This document shows positions 1 through 9,625 of a DNA stretch of 64,000 nucleotides, piece after piece. Under the pieces are notes generated by a model, which worked only from the letters and a program-made list of their open reading frames with translations, was not told the origin of the DNA and did no database searches. The DNA comes from Pisaster brevispinus (lineage: Eukaryota > Echinodermata > Asteroidea > Forcipulatida > Asteriidae): assembly GCA_023634235.1 (NCBI GenBank), contig JAMKCF010000003.1:20678742-20742741 (forward strand), read 5' to 3'. The position numbers and the translations under genes were made by a program. The stretch's first letter is position 1; each line of letters begins with the position of its first letter.

Positions 1-1060
1 ACCCATCGCCACGCCAATTTTTTGTCTGTAGAACTTCTTATTGAATTCAAAGACGTTTGCGCCCAAAATCAGTTCTAACAGACATTGCGTGTGTTTTCTT
101 GTAGGTTTTGGTATGGTGTACAATCCTGATTTTGCTTGTTTCAAAGCATCACAAACTGAGTCGTTTGCCTCTTTCTGTGGGCAGTTTGTGTACATTGAAA
201 CAATGTCCAGTGCGATTAGGAGATTATCCTGTCCCATCGTCAAATTATTAAGTCTTTTGAGAACCTGTGAGGAGTCTCTTGTATATGTGCTTTGTTGCTT
301 GACGATAGGGAGCAGGAAAAAGTCCATATATTTTGAAATTTGTTGAGTCGGAGCCCCACAACCACTGATAATCGGCCTCCCTACAAACCGCGTTCCACCC
401 AGTGGTTTTTTATGGATCTTCGGTAGGAGGTAAAGGTTGGGCGTTTTGATCTGGTGATTGTGAGGATTAAGAAACTCAAAAGTCTCTTTGTTTGTAACGT
501 TGTCCACGTATAGATTGCGTACGGCCTGGTAGACCATCGCTGTGATTTCACCCGTTAAATCCCTGTCAACAACCTCATAGTGTGGCCCAGATAATTGTCT
601 CAAACCTTCCTGTAGGTAGTCTGATATATTCATAACACATACACCACGGCCTTTGTCAAATTGTTTTATGACAATGCTTTGGTTTTTCTTGAGGCCTGTG
701 AGAGCAATGCGTTTAAATTTTGATTTTTGACAGTTCCTCCAGTGTATCTTCAATGTAGTTTTCTAAGTTTGTATTGAAGATAGCAGGGGGTGTCCATTTT
801 GAAGGCATCCGAAATGGATGAAGTTTACCCAATTTTGATTTCCCTGCCATTAAAACGCGTAGTCTCATTTTCCTGAAGAGCAGTTTTGAATGGCGTAGGA
901 TAGCTGTTTTTCTGTTTTTTGGGGGTGTGGGAATGAAATTCAAACCTCTTCCAAGAGCAATTGTTTCCATCAAAGACAGTTTAGAGTCAGACAGATTTTT
1001 GACAAACTGTTGACTTTTGTTGGCTTTTTGTGTAAGAAAAATCAACCTCTCGTTTTTCAT
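1..1060 (-). mobile_element. Penelope-like retroelement, partial RT ORF
   Basis: Read on the minus strand this is the N-terminal part and most of the reverse transcriptase of a Penelope-like element (PLE). The upstream piece (1060 to 713) holds the pre-RT motif GRGLNFIPTPP. The frame then shifts by one base near 713-720, and an open frame continues to the left edge. It contains YLLPKIHKKPLGG (about 396-433), GRPIISGCGAPT (about 346-382), the motif A-like ALDIVSMYTNCPQ (about 181-219) and QKIGVAMG at the edge (about 2-25), all typical of the PLE RT core. The catalytic YxDD box and the GIY-YIG endonuclease would lie outside the window. The single frameshift between pre-RT and RT suggests a dead copy. 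PLE RTs are related to telomerase RT. The family call is firm; activity is unlikely. Confidence 0.9.
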
Positions 1061-1960
1061 TTTTTGTTTGGTTATTTTACGAGAGAGAAGATTTTTCTTT
1101 TGCCATTCTACCTTTCAAATTCTTTTTGCCTCTGTTAAGTCTTCTTGACATAGTTGCAACAATAGGGTCCTTAGCGGTTTAAGTATGATGTTTTGCATTA
1201 AGGACGATACAGTTACAACGATCATATTGTGATTTGCAGTCGTTTAAGTACCATGATTCTGTCGAATCAACCACCAACATTCTGTCATGCGCATGCGCAT
1301 GTGATGTGACATCGCCTGGGGTTGATGTCTGTTGGATGTGTGGTGAATAGATTCACAGGACCAGGTCGTAATGTTCAAAGGTTTGAGTTGATTGGGCAGG
1401 CGGATGAAGAGGGGGGGTTGGGGGTCACATGTATACAGAAGGTAGGGAAATTGGGTTTTAGAGGTAAAGACGCGTTGGAGAGGTTAAGAGATGATAAAGG
1501 GAAGAAATGGAGGGGCGGGGGTTTAAGGTTTACAGGACAAGAATGGTGGGTGGGTTTGGTAAGGAAAGGGACGAAGGGTGGGGGGTGGGGGTTTAAATGA
1601 ATGGGGTAAATGCCTTGTGAAATGAGATGATGGTGATTGATGGTAGGTTGGCAAGATCAAAACTTGACTGCAAAACTAATATTAAAGATATGCATATGTG
1701 ATTAAAAAAAAAAATTTGCATTAAGGTGATCTTTCCGGTTTTGGTTTATGTCAAGCTGAAAGCTTCTTATAAAAGAAAAGGTCATCATAAAGAAACGAAG
1801 ATAGACTGAAAAAGGATATGAGGGAGAAAAAAAGGGGAGAGGGGAAGAACGAAGCAAGTGAGTGGGCATTGATCTTATGAACGTTTGAGTGGAACATGCT
1901 AGAGGCCAGACTAAAAAAGCATTTGGTCTTTGTACATTGTGTGAGTCAGGAGAAAATAGT
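1061..1960. other. Intergenic, G-rich on the plus strand
   Basis: No coding potential that I trust. The ORF at 1322-1600 is open because this stretch is G-rich and stop-poor; its product (many Gly, Arg and Trp) matches no family I know. An alternating GCATGCGCATGCGCATG run lies near 1287-1303. Confidence 0.5.
1568..1591 (+). other. Predicted G-quadruplex motif
   Basis: Four G-runs (GGG, GGG, GGGGGG, GGGGG) are separated by loops of 5, 1 and 1 bases. This satisfies the standard G3+N1-7 quadruplex rule. Seen directly; folding in vivo is untested. Confidence 0.6.
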
Positions 1961-1962
1961 GG

Positions 1963-2119
1963 AATGGGAGACTTTGGAACTCTTGGTGGCAGCAAATTTT
2001 CCAGGTAAATTTCCATTGTATACATAATTCTGAGCATGCTCACATTTCCCGAGAACAATAGGTTTACCTGGTATGTGTAAGTCTGCTGCCACCTAGTGTC
2101 CCCAAAAGTCTCCCATTGC
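1963..2119. mobile_element. Small MITE with ~50 bp inverted repeats
   Basis: The left end, AATGGGAGACTTTGG then GGTGGCAGCA, is mirrored at the right end (2060-2119 reverse complemented: AATGGGAGACTTTTGG then AGGTGGCAGCA). The inner parts of both arms share CCAGGTAAA. The element is about 157 bp with no coding capacity, so it is non-autonomous. The right arm on the minus strand contains ACACTAGGTGGCAGCAG, which resembles the CTCF core. Confidence 0.75.
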
Positions 2120-2526
2120 TGAATGACATTGTTCCCTGTCGTTTAGGGTTGTAAAGGTATTCTAAGCCAGAAGTAACATCATTTTCCTGCTTTAAATGTT
2201 TTGGGGTTTTTTCTTTGTTTATCTTGGCAGCTCAGTTGTTTCACATCCCTAAAGGCGGAAGTAATCCTCGGTGGGAACAAAATTGATGATTAATTTGCAG
2301 CGTTGCGCGAGAACCCGGATCATTATGACGCCGGGACGCATGTTCCACGTTCTGGTTGAGATGGAGATAAGGTTGAAGTACATTGAATACATTGCATTTG
2401 ACGAAACAGACAGGTGAGAAGTAGAATTTATCGTCTGCTCAGACATGTCAGAACTCTAAGGTCGTTAATTTTATTTAACATTTATAAATCATTGCAGTAC
2501 CCCCTATTAAGGAATTAAACTGCCTC

Positions 2527-2590
2527 TAGCCATCGGGCTAGCTCGGTGGTAAGACTTCTGCTCTAGCGATGCAAAGGTCGAGTGATTGCC
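2527..2590 (+). mobile_element. tRNA-derived SINE head (fragment)
   Basis: TAGCTCGGTGGTAAGAC resembles a polymerase III A box. About 30 bases later, AAGGTCGAGTGATT sits where a degraded B box would be. The stretch GGTAAGAC.TCTGCTCTAG..ATG.AAAGGTCG is shared with the copy at 51.89 kb, so this is a repeat family and not a functional tRNA. The body beyond 2590 is not recognisable. Confidence 0.5.
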
Positions 2591-2599
2591 TGTGGATTT

Positions 2600-3800
2600 T
2601 TTTCATTTATTCTTTATGATCAAAAAATTTGGCTTTAAAATTTTAGAGTAAGTCATCCAAAAAAAGAAGGAAAATGTTAATGCATTCGTCTACAACAAGG
2701 CCAAACATGTTGAAACATTTGCATTTACTCTAAGCAATGTAAGAAGAAAAAAAGTGCACGACACACGTGTACATTACATTTTAAGGACATGTCAGTAGTT
2801 ATACCCAAATCCTCCCTCAAAAAGTTATATACTTGTTCCTTTTTTTTGATAGAATTCTAAAAACCTTACAAACGATTTAAGAAGTCAACAAGAGGGGGTT
2901 AATTGATGTGAGAGAAGCTGTAAAGAGCGGTTGGAAGGGGGAGGGCTTGAGGTGGGGGGCAGATTTTGCATTCCCTCCAACTTTTCTAACCATGTATTCG
3001 TATTGAGTTTAAAAATAGAAAACATAGGCCATTTTACTACATTTAATTATCCTTCCAAGCTTTATTTTACCTAGCTGTTAAGGGGGAAGGGGTGGGTGGG
3101 ACGTCTGCGGGGCACGTTGCAAAATGCCATTCCAGACACTTTACGGTTGTTGTGTTGTGGTTAATGGGAACAATTGGACTAAAGTTAAGACTAAGTTACA
3201 CGGAAAGCTAGGGTTTGGGCTGATGCCGTGGGTTTTGAATGGGACTGGGGCTAGGGTTAGTGCAGATGGCTAGGGTTTGGGGTGGGGGCACAATTAGGTG
3301 ATGACCATCTCCTAAAGATGACCAGAGCATACTGATCGAAACATTGGGTTGTCAACCATTGGTTCTTCTCAAAACGACCACAAGTCAAATAAAGAGATTT
3401 ACAAAATGATGCTACCGCAAATCTCACCTGAATGAGTAAACGGTGAAAATTTGAGGCTATTTAGACAAACATTTCCAAACGATGGTCGGCCGACCATCAC
3501 TTCAAACTGATTTAAATTGATTTTCTCTAAAATCGGAACTACACCTGGTGAAATGATTTTACTGGATTGGGAATAATTTGTACTTTCATTAGGCCTATAA
3601 GGTTAAAAGTGTATTTTGTACCGAAGCGTTTTTTCCGCCACATGAATTTAAAAGAAACCCGCTCTTATTGTGTACTTACGTGATAACTATCATGTACGTA
3701 CACGATAATATCATGTACTTAAACTATAACTCTTGTGCATGTACATGTACACAAAAAATGGGGCCATATCTGGCATAGATTTTCACCACATGTCCCCCCC
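2600..3800. other. Intergenic, no gene seen
   Basis: AT-rich DNA with G-rich patches near 2935-2960 and 3080-3110. Clustered GTAC/CATG palindromes lie at 3680-3750 (repeats of CATGTAC). No ORF or repeat family recognised. Confidence 0.5.
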
Positions 3801-3811
3801 GCGATGATGGG

Positions 3812-3966
3812 AAACAGCTCCCCGCAACTAGCTTGCGAGACTGCTGCTCTGCGCGAGACAACTGCTCTTGCATCTCCGAACCATGGGTCCCATTTATGAC
3901 CATAGCTAGGGAACAGTTGTCTTGAACGGAGCAGCAGTCTCGCGAGATAGTTGCGAGAGAGCTGTT
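3812..3966. repeat. Foldback element, ~54 bp arms
   Basis: Left arm 3812-3864 and right arm 3912-3966 are imperfect reverse complements. Both carry CGAGACTGCTGCTC and AACAGCT...CGCAACTA. About 47 bases separate them. It could be a short MITE or a transcribed hairpin. ORFs on both strands across it are products of the repeat. Confidence 0.75.
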
Positions 3967-4779
3967 CGCTATCACCGCTAAAGACATTTGACGACTTGTC
4001 CAAAAGGCTATCCAGCACTACCAGGAACGCTCAGTTTAGTGATGATGTCATTTTTTAACAAAGAGTAAATAGTTCTAATTAAAACAAATGAATGATATCT
4101 ATAGTAAACATTTAAAGTTTTTTTCATCTGTTAAAGTGGATTTGCTGCCATTTATTTTGTGCATAAAGTCTATTGACAAATTTTGGGAGCCATTTTTAAC
4201 GTAGCTGAATTATTGGCCCTTAACTGTTTTCAGTGACTAGCCAGCAGGACCAGCTAGCTTGTCATATCACTCAACCACTAGCTATTTCACTGGTCCTTAT
4301 TTTAAAGTTTGCCCAGTAACTGGGGTGCTGTACTCCATTTAACTATTTTTTGACATCTTCGGTTGTACTAGTGCCCAAGGGAATCATTGTCACTCGACTG
4401 GGATTGGTTTATTTGCTATAATTTTCAGAACACCCAGCCATGAAAAATGCCCCAAAATTACAAATAGACCATACAAAATAGCTCAAAACTCACCTACTGA
4501 GTACTGGATTTTCAATATGTGAAAGATGCAACATCAGGCATTTAAATGTACTCATGAAATTGTTTGTGTGCTCAAAATCTATGATTTTTAATCCACATCA
4601 AAGAAAAAATGTCAATAAGGCTGTCCCTATTTGGCTCAGATCACTGGTGCCCTGCTGTCTCGGTCGGTTCTCCAGTGTGTATATCAGTAGTGGATGTAAA
4701 TCATAGAACGGCACAATGGTTCAGGCACTGCTAACCCGTGAAATACGCTTGACACAAGTGCGGAATTCCCTGCTTCCAA
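3967..4779. other. Upstream intron or intergenic DNA of the four-TM gene
   Basis: No earlier exon of the gene at 5150 could be identified with confidence. The DNA is AT-rich and without recognisable coding sequence. The preceding exons may lie inside this stretch unrecognised, or to the left of it. Confidence 0.4.
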
Positions 4780-4825
4780 GGACCAATTGTTTGCTTACGG
4801 TAAGCAGAGCCATGAAATTGGCCCT
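4780..4825. mobile_element. End of a GGGCCC-type MITE (fragment)
   Basis: GCTTACGGTAAGCAGAG followed by CATGAAATTGGCCC is the right-end sequence of the family that starts again at 4826, so two copies abut head to tail. Confidence 0.6.
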
Positions 4826-5014
4826 GGGCCCAACTTCATAAAGCCTGTAGGCACAAAAATGTGTTAAGCACAGAAACAGCTCAGCAGAAACAGTCTACCA
4901 GCCAACATTCCATGAAGTTTCAATTGTTGCCACTGGTACCCCGCTCATTTCTTGCTTAGTAAAGAAATTTGCTGAGCAGAATTTTCTGCTTGACAGCTTT
5001 ATGAAATTGGGCCC
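4826..5014. mobile_element. MITE with GGGCCCAA(C/T)TTCAT termini
   Basis: It begins GGGCCCAACTTCATAAAGC and ends AGCTTTATGAAATTGGGCCC, about 20 bp of inverted terminal repeat. The interior is rich in AAGCA/TGCTTA. Related copies lie at about 7575, 19985 and 22673. It sits in the intron just upstream of the 5150 exon. Non-coding. Confidence 0.85.
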
Positions 5015-5149
5015 TGGTCTTTAACATTTACCAAAAGTATACTCTGCCTTTAAAGTACAGTATATAAAACTGTGAGAGCAGCATGTGTACGTTTAACAGC
5101 TCTATCAACTTGGTTTTTCAATGGTGAACAATTTACTTGTTTCTTGTAG

Positions 5150-5281
5150 AACAGTCGCATTGTGGTGGATTCCATTGGCTGCATTGTTGCTCTGGTTGAG
5201 TTCATCGTGGCCATCATTGCAGCTGCTATCTACTGCCGTGGAAGCTGTGGATATGGTACCATTGCAACTCAGCAGACTGTG
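5150..5281 (+). CDS. Four-TM (MS4A/CD20-like) protein, internal exon
   Basis: A 132 bp exon bounded by a pyrimidine-rich TTTCTTGTAG acceptor and a GTAAGTG donor, in phase 0 at both ends (44 codons). It encodes a membrane segment of about 23 residues (IGCIVALVEFIVAIIAAAIY) followed by CRGSCGYG and a short polar tail. The LxEF-then-small-residue segment ending in Cys next to a second Cys resembles the fourth membrane span of MS4A/CD20-type tetraspan proteins, which are plasma-membrane or endosomal proteins. The family call is inference from this one segment; other four-TM families are possible. The next exon in phase is 6718-6900. Earlier exons with spans 1-3 were not found, so the gene is incomplete in this annotation. 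Confidence 0.65.
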
Positions 5282-6717
5282 GTAAGTGAATGTGCTTAAC
5301 ATTGGTAAGCTAAATGTTCACAGTCTTGCACATTTAACTTACCTGGTGTAAAAATGGTATTGGTATAATATTCTGCTTTAAATACTTGAAACGTTATAGT
5401 TTTGAGAAATAAGTAAAACAATGAGTATTTGTAAGCACTTGTTCAAGTCTATTAATGTCTTGGATTATGACACGTAGCCCACCCTTGGCGCCGTCTTCTT
5501 TTGCTCAAGCGTAACATGACATGCATGGTACAGTAGTTTACAGCACAGGAATTAACTAGGATTTACGTTCATTGAGTTCTCTGTAAAGCGTGCTTTCCTT
5601 TAGTAGTAACTAGTAGTGGTCTATTGCAATTGGTGACAGAGATAATCTGTTGGTGATGGCAGCCCTTAATGGTAAATCAATTAATTGATTTCGGAATCAA
5701 GGATTTGACAATAACCCCTGGAAAAAGGGAGTTTACGAGCATGGAATGTTCGGGTGGGTATTAACTTGAGAGCGCTCCAACATTTCCAGGTAAAATAAAC
5801 CTTCCACCATATGCCAGATGGGAAAGATTTGGCCTATATACATGTCATCCGACTTGAATTGGTTTATAGACCCTGCAAGTCTCGATGTGCCATAATAATT
5901 TCAGCATGTCAACATAATTTTGTCACTAACTTTGGTTGAGATCAGCTGTTGCATTTTTTAGGCTTTCAGGTACAGTTTTGTGGAATATGACCTCATTTCA
6001 GAGTTAAATAAAAAATAAAAATGGTTCTTACATTTTTAGTAAGCTTTCAGACTAAACAATTATGTTTTTATCCTTACCAATCCTGTATTAAATACCGTTA
6101 AAATGGTTGAATGAATAAATAATAGTTCAGTCATTTTCATCTTGTATCTTCGAATGACAAGGATGTTTGTCTTGAAATTTTTGTTTAAAAAGTACAAAAG
6201 GATCAAGGCGCGACAACAAACAGTCATACTCACTTTACTGTATGTACAAGCTCATGTACCCACAAACAGTTTATGTATACAGTACATAAGCACATGCCTG
6301 TAACTGTGTATCCAAGCAGCGAGTGGAGGGTGTGCTGTGTGCGGAGCACAATGCGACTTTAATCATTCCATGCAGCTGACGCGTCTTGATCAAGGCTACA
6401 GTTCATCAAGCCTTCCTTAAGTATACCTGAAACCATCTCAACTCTATTGGCATAATCAGCACTGGCAACCAAATTGGTGTTCAGGCTGCAAGTCAAGCAA
6501 TAAACAACAAATGAAACTGACAGGTTAAGTTTTCATTAGTTTTTGGTTGAACAAAGAAAATTTGATTAGAGCCGGACTTGAACAGTAGGACTCCGCATTA
6601 ACAGTCTTGCACTAAAGAGCAAGAGGAATCCGCACCTCTATTAAATACTCAAATGACAGAAAAGTCATAACATCTCTTTATTTTTTCTTGTTTTTCCCTC
6701 TTCTAGCCTACATTCAG
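5282..6717 (+). other. Last intron of the four-TM gene
   Basis: It starts GTAAGTG and ends CCTCTTCTAGCCTACATTCAG. Two AG acceptors are possible. TTCTAG at 6706 would leave the next exon out of frame; ATTCAG at 6717 keeps phase 0. No repeat family recognised inside. Confidence 0.55.
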
Positions 6718-6900
6718 CAGCTTAGTCATCCCCAACAGATGCAGGGCTATGCCATTTCACCGCTGCAGGCCTACCATTTTCCACCCTCCAACATGGCACC
6801 CCAGCTGGCTTCTGGTGGGAACCAACACCCCGCAGTTCTGCCTCCGTACTACCAGTTAGAGGAAAAGCCGGATACCACCTTGACTGAACCTCAAGCATAA
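6718..6900 (+). CDS. Four-TM (MS4A/CD20-like) protein, last exon
   Basis: The terminal coding exon starts in phase 0 after CATTCAG and ends with TAA at 6898-6900, giving about 60 residues. The product is the cytoplasmic C-terminal tail. It is rich in Pro, Gln and Tyr (QGYAISPLQAYHFPPSN, then PPYYQLEEKPD) and has no membrane segment. Joined to 5150-5281 it gives a membrane span followed by a Pro/Tyr-rich tail, the usual end of MS4A-like proteins. PPYY is a possible WW-domain ligand and YYQL a possible tyrosine-based sorting signal (Yxx-hydrophobic); both are inference. Good codon continuity with no frameshift suggests a live gene. Confidence 0.65.
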   Translation, partial: QLSHPQQMQGYAISPLQAYHFPPSNMAPQLASGGNQHPAVLPPYYQLEEKPDTTLTEPQA

Positions 6901-7300
6901 AGATGGACTGTCAAGAGATAGCCATAGGGGGCGGCAGACTGACAACAGGTAGCATGAGTAACCTTTAAACTAAAAAATTCATATCAAGTAAAGCGAGTGA
7001 CGTATTCACAAATTTTGAAACTAATTAACGAGATTATGCAGGGGTGTGGGACGCACATGGAGAGATAATGTTAAGATCATACCTCCCAACAAGTAGTTCA
7101 GCTTAGAAGAAAAGGTTTCCAATGTACATGGTATGAAATGGGGGGTGGGGGAAATGTTGGTGGTGGGATTGTTTATGACCTGAAATGTAAGTTCAACTGG
7201 TTAAGTGTTTAAGTGTTTAAGTAAAACCATGTCGCACCATAACAAGTTAATGTGTTGTTGCTGTCCTGTTGGAAAGCTTATTAAAAACTAACCTTGCCTA
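6901..7300 (+). other. Probable 3' UTR and flank
   Basis: Sequence after the stop codon with no further coding signal. A G-rich patch lies at 7140-7170 and a short (GTTTAA)-like repeat at 7198-7222. No clear AATAAA is seen close to the stop, so the transcript end is undetermined. Confidence 0.35.
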
Positions 7301-7309
7301 GGTCAGCTT

Positions 7310-7497
7310 GTGTAAACTAACTAGGGACGATCACACACACGAATGGTTTCAGTTTACCAATGAGAGTAAACTAACTAGGGACGATCACACATGGTTTAAC
7401 ACCACTAAACCATGTCAAGTGGGCCAGTTTCAGTTTACCAACAAGAGTAAACTAACTAGGGACGATCACACATGGTTAACACCACTAAACCAATTCA
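7310..7497 (+). repeat. Minisatellite, about three units
   Basis: AGTAAACTAACTAGGGACGATCACACA occurs three times (about 7312, 7367, 7447), linked by TTTCAGTTTACCAA.GAG and by CATGGTTTAACACCACTAAACC. The last segment is itself a near-palindrome (GGTTTA...TAAACC). The ORF across it is a repeat artefact. Confidence 0.8.
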
Positions 7498-7574
7498 CCT
7501 GATGTCATTATCACAATCATCTTGGTTGCGCAATTCTGGGTGTCAATTTCCTGTGTTCTACAGTGTGTAGTGTA

Positions 7575-7725
7575 GTGCCAGTTCTGCTATGCAAAAAGAA
7601 GCAGGACACCAGTCATAAATGGTACATGTGGAATGCTATTTTGGCTGGTAACCTTATTCTTGTAAGCATGATGTTATTATTCTTAGCTACTTTTTACGCT
7701 TAAGCAGCTCTTTGAAATTTGGCCC
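7575..7725. mobile_element. Degraded GGGCCC-type MITE
   Basis: The right end, TTAAGCAGCTCTTTGAAATTTGGCCC, and the interior TATTTTGGCTGGTAACCTTATTCTTGTAAGCA match the copy at 22673-22843. The left terminus is not clear. Confidence 0.6.
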
Positions 7726-7899
7726 AGGCGACAGGGCATTTACATACTTAGGTAAATTTTGATTTCCATTTTGACTCCCAAAATGTGAGCATTGCCATCA
7801 GTAACCATGTGTGACATTGGTGTAAGGGGTCAATTCATGGGTTAATATGATTCCACCATTCCATCAACAGCAGGACCCATTGTTGTAACTCTGCTTACC

Positions 7900-7985
7900 A
7901 CAGAATTATTTGCTTGTTAACAATTGGCCCATCTGCAAGCACTGTAAGCATGTATTTCTGTAGAAAGAGGCACCGTGAAATTGGG
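7900..7985. mobile_element. Degraded GGGCCC-type MITE fragment
   Basis: It ends CACCGTGAAATTGGGCCC and has AAGCA/GCTTGTTAAC-type interior words. Only part of the element remains. Confidence 0.45.
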
Positions 7986-9329
7986 CCCTTGGCAAGTGGT
8001 AAATGCCCAGTTATGAAAGAAGTATTCAGTTACAATTGAAGGGTGATTACCTCCATGCCCTGGTTTTTGCCTTGGTGGATCTTGAAATATTCTTGTACAA
8101 ATTGTTCATTTCCCTCATAGAGGTGCCCTTTTTGACAGAGGAAGAACTGTGTTGCCCTCAAAAACAAAGTACACCTCCAGCACTAGTCATATTGATTGAC
8201 ACAAACGTTGGCATACAAGTTGTGTAATATATTCTTAATAACTTTTTTGTTACCATAAAGTATGAAGTTTAAACTTTACTGAGGAGTTTGAGCTCATATG
8301 TTTACCAATACTCTTTCAGTTGCTTTTAGCAAAGCGCAATTTCTTTTGTAGCCAGTTATTTATGTAAATGACTTCCAAATGTCTTTATAGTAGGTACTCC
8401 ATGCTGGTAAAAGCATGTTTAAAAACAAAAGTTTGCTTTTTACTGATTCGGGGAATTTAAGTAAAATGTAAGGCCTGAAAAAACCTGTAGAATCTGGTAT
8501 GTCCAAAAGCTTTTTTTCCTTCTACAGCTCTGCAGTGAACTACAAATGTTTTGATTTTTAACACTATTCAAAAGAAATGTAGTTGGAAATAATCTTAAGC
8601 GAAAAGGCCGAATTATGACCACTTTGTGTAATTTCTGGTATGGTTTTTATTTTTGTCTCTAACTTATTTCTAATTTCGAAATTTTGCTTGCTTTTACCAT
8701 TTCCAAAGAACATGAATTTCGGTTTTCATTGTTTGAGCTCATGAAGCGCTTTGATTTCTTTTGAACTTGTCGCTCTGCATGGTTTATACCATGATGCACT
8801 TCAGCAAACTTCAGATTTTTTTTTTGAAGTTGCTGCGGCATTGTGCTGCTTGCTGGTTTGACCAGTCCTGTGCAGCAAGAGGTATGTCATCGCTGAGATG
8901 ATCTTCAACCTTTTACACAGGAACTGAAGTAAGGGATTGTAACATATCTGGCTGAAATTAAGTTCAAAGAAATCATTTAACTTTTGAAGTGTAAAATATC
9001 ATGCACAAATTTCACCAAATTGTTTTTACCAATACTTAAAAAACATCTTGATATTTTTTTTACCTTGCAGCATCTATGCACATGGTTGCCGACGACAGAC
9101 TTCCCATGATAAGCCTGCCTCTGAACTTTGAAGGAACACAAGACTTGATCCAGGGCACTAGATATGGGAGCTGTGGCAAAGTGTATTATGGTGGATGCAG
9201 CTTCATTTTCCTAAGGGGAAAAATAGTCATAAGCTACAAACCAAGAAATTATAATTGGCAGGTGGTTTACAAAAATGACAATCACATAAACTTATTTGTT
9301 TTTGTAAACGACCAAAAACATTACACACC
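7986..9329. other. Intergenic, no gene supported
   Basis: Short ORFs on both strands, none with a recognisable domain or splice context. No clear repeat. Confidence 0.4.
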
Positions 9330-9625
9330 TGCTCCATTATTTCAGCTTGCAATCTGAAAGCTTCATAGGCCAGTTCACGAAATTCCTTGCTAATCTCCTG
9401 TTTGTTCAGGATGCAAAAAGGTTAGTCCTCCTCAATCGACACAAGTGAGGCACCCTTTTCAGCCAGCACTGCACTGATCTCCTGTTGACGCTTTGCTTCT
9501 GTTAGAATTTAAAGTTGGAACTGGAAGGAAGATCAGTGTCATCATGTTGAGCTCTCAACTGGCAAAGCTGAAGATCTAGATCATGGCAGGCACTCTCAAT
9601 AAGATCAAATAGCTTATTGAAAATG
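9330..9625 (-). pseudogene. Possible decayed coding remnant, unknown
   Basis: Minus-strand pieces look protein-like. NKLFDLIESACHDLDLQLCQ (about 9620-9560) is followed, after a frame change near 9510, by EAKRQQEISAVLAEKGASL and a stop near 9430. A further open piece, KQEISKEFRELAYEAFRLQA, follows. The composition is amphipathic and coiled-coil-like. I do not recognise a family. It could be a decayed transposon or host gene, or chance. Confidence 0.25.

Noticed and set aside
1322..1600. 92-codon plus-strand ORF
   Set aside because: G-rich, stop-poor stretch with a low-complexity product and no domain. It contains a quadruplex motif, so the open frame is compositional.
2527..2590. A tRNA gene
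   Set aside because: It has A- and B-box-like parts but cannot form a cloverleaf, and it matches a dispersed copy at 51.9 kb, so it is a SINE.
7310..7497. CRISPR-like direct repeats
   Set aside because: Only three units, unequal linkers that are themselves repeated, and eukaryotic DNA; a minisatellite.
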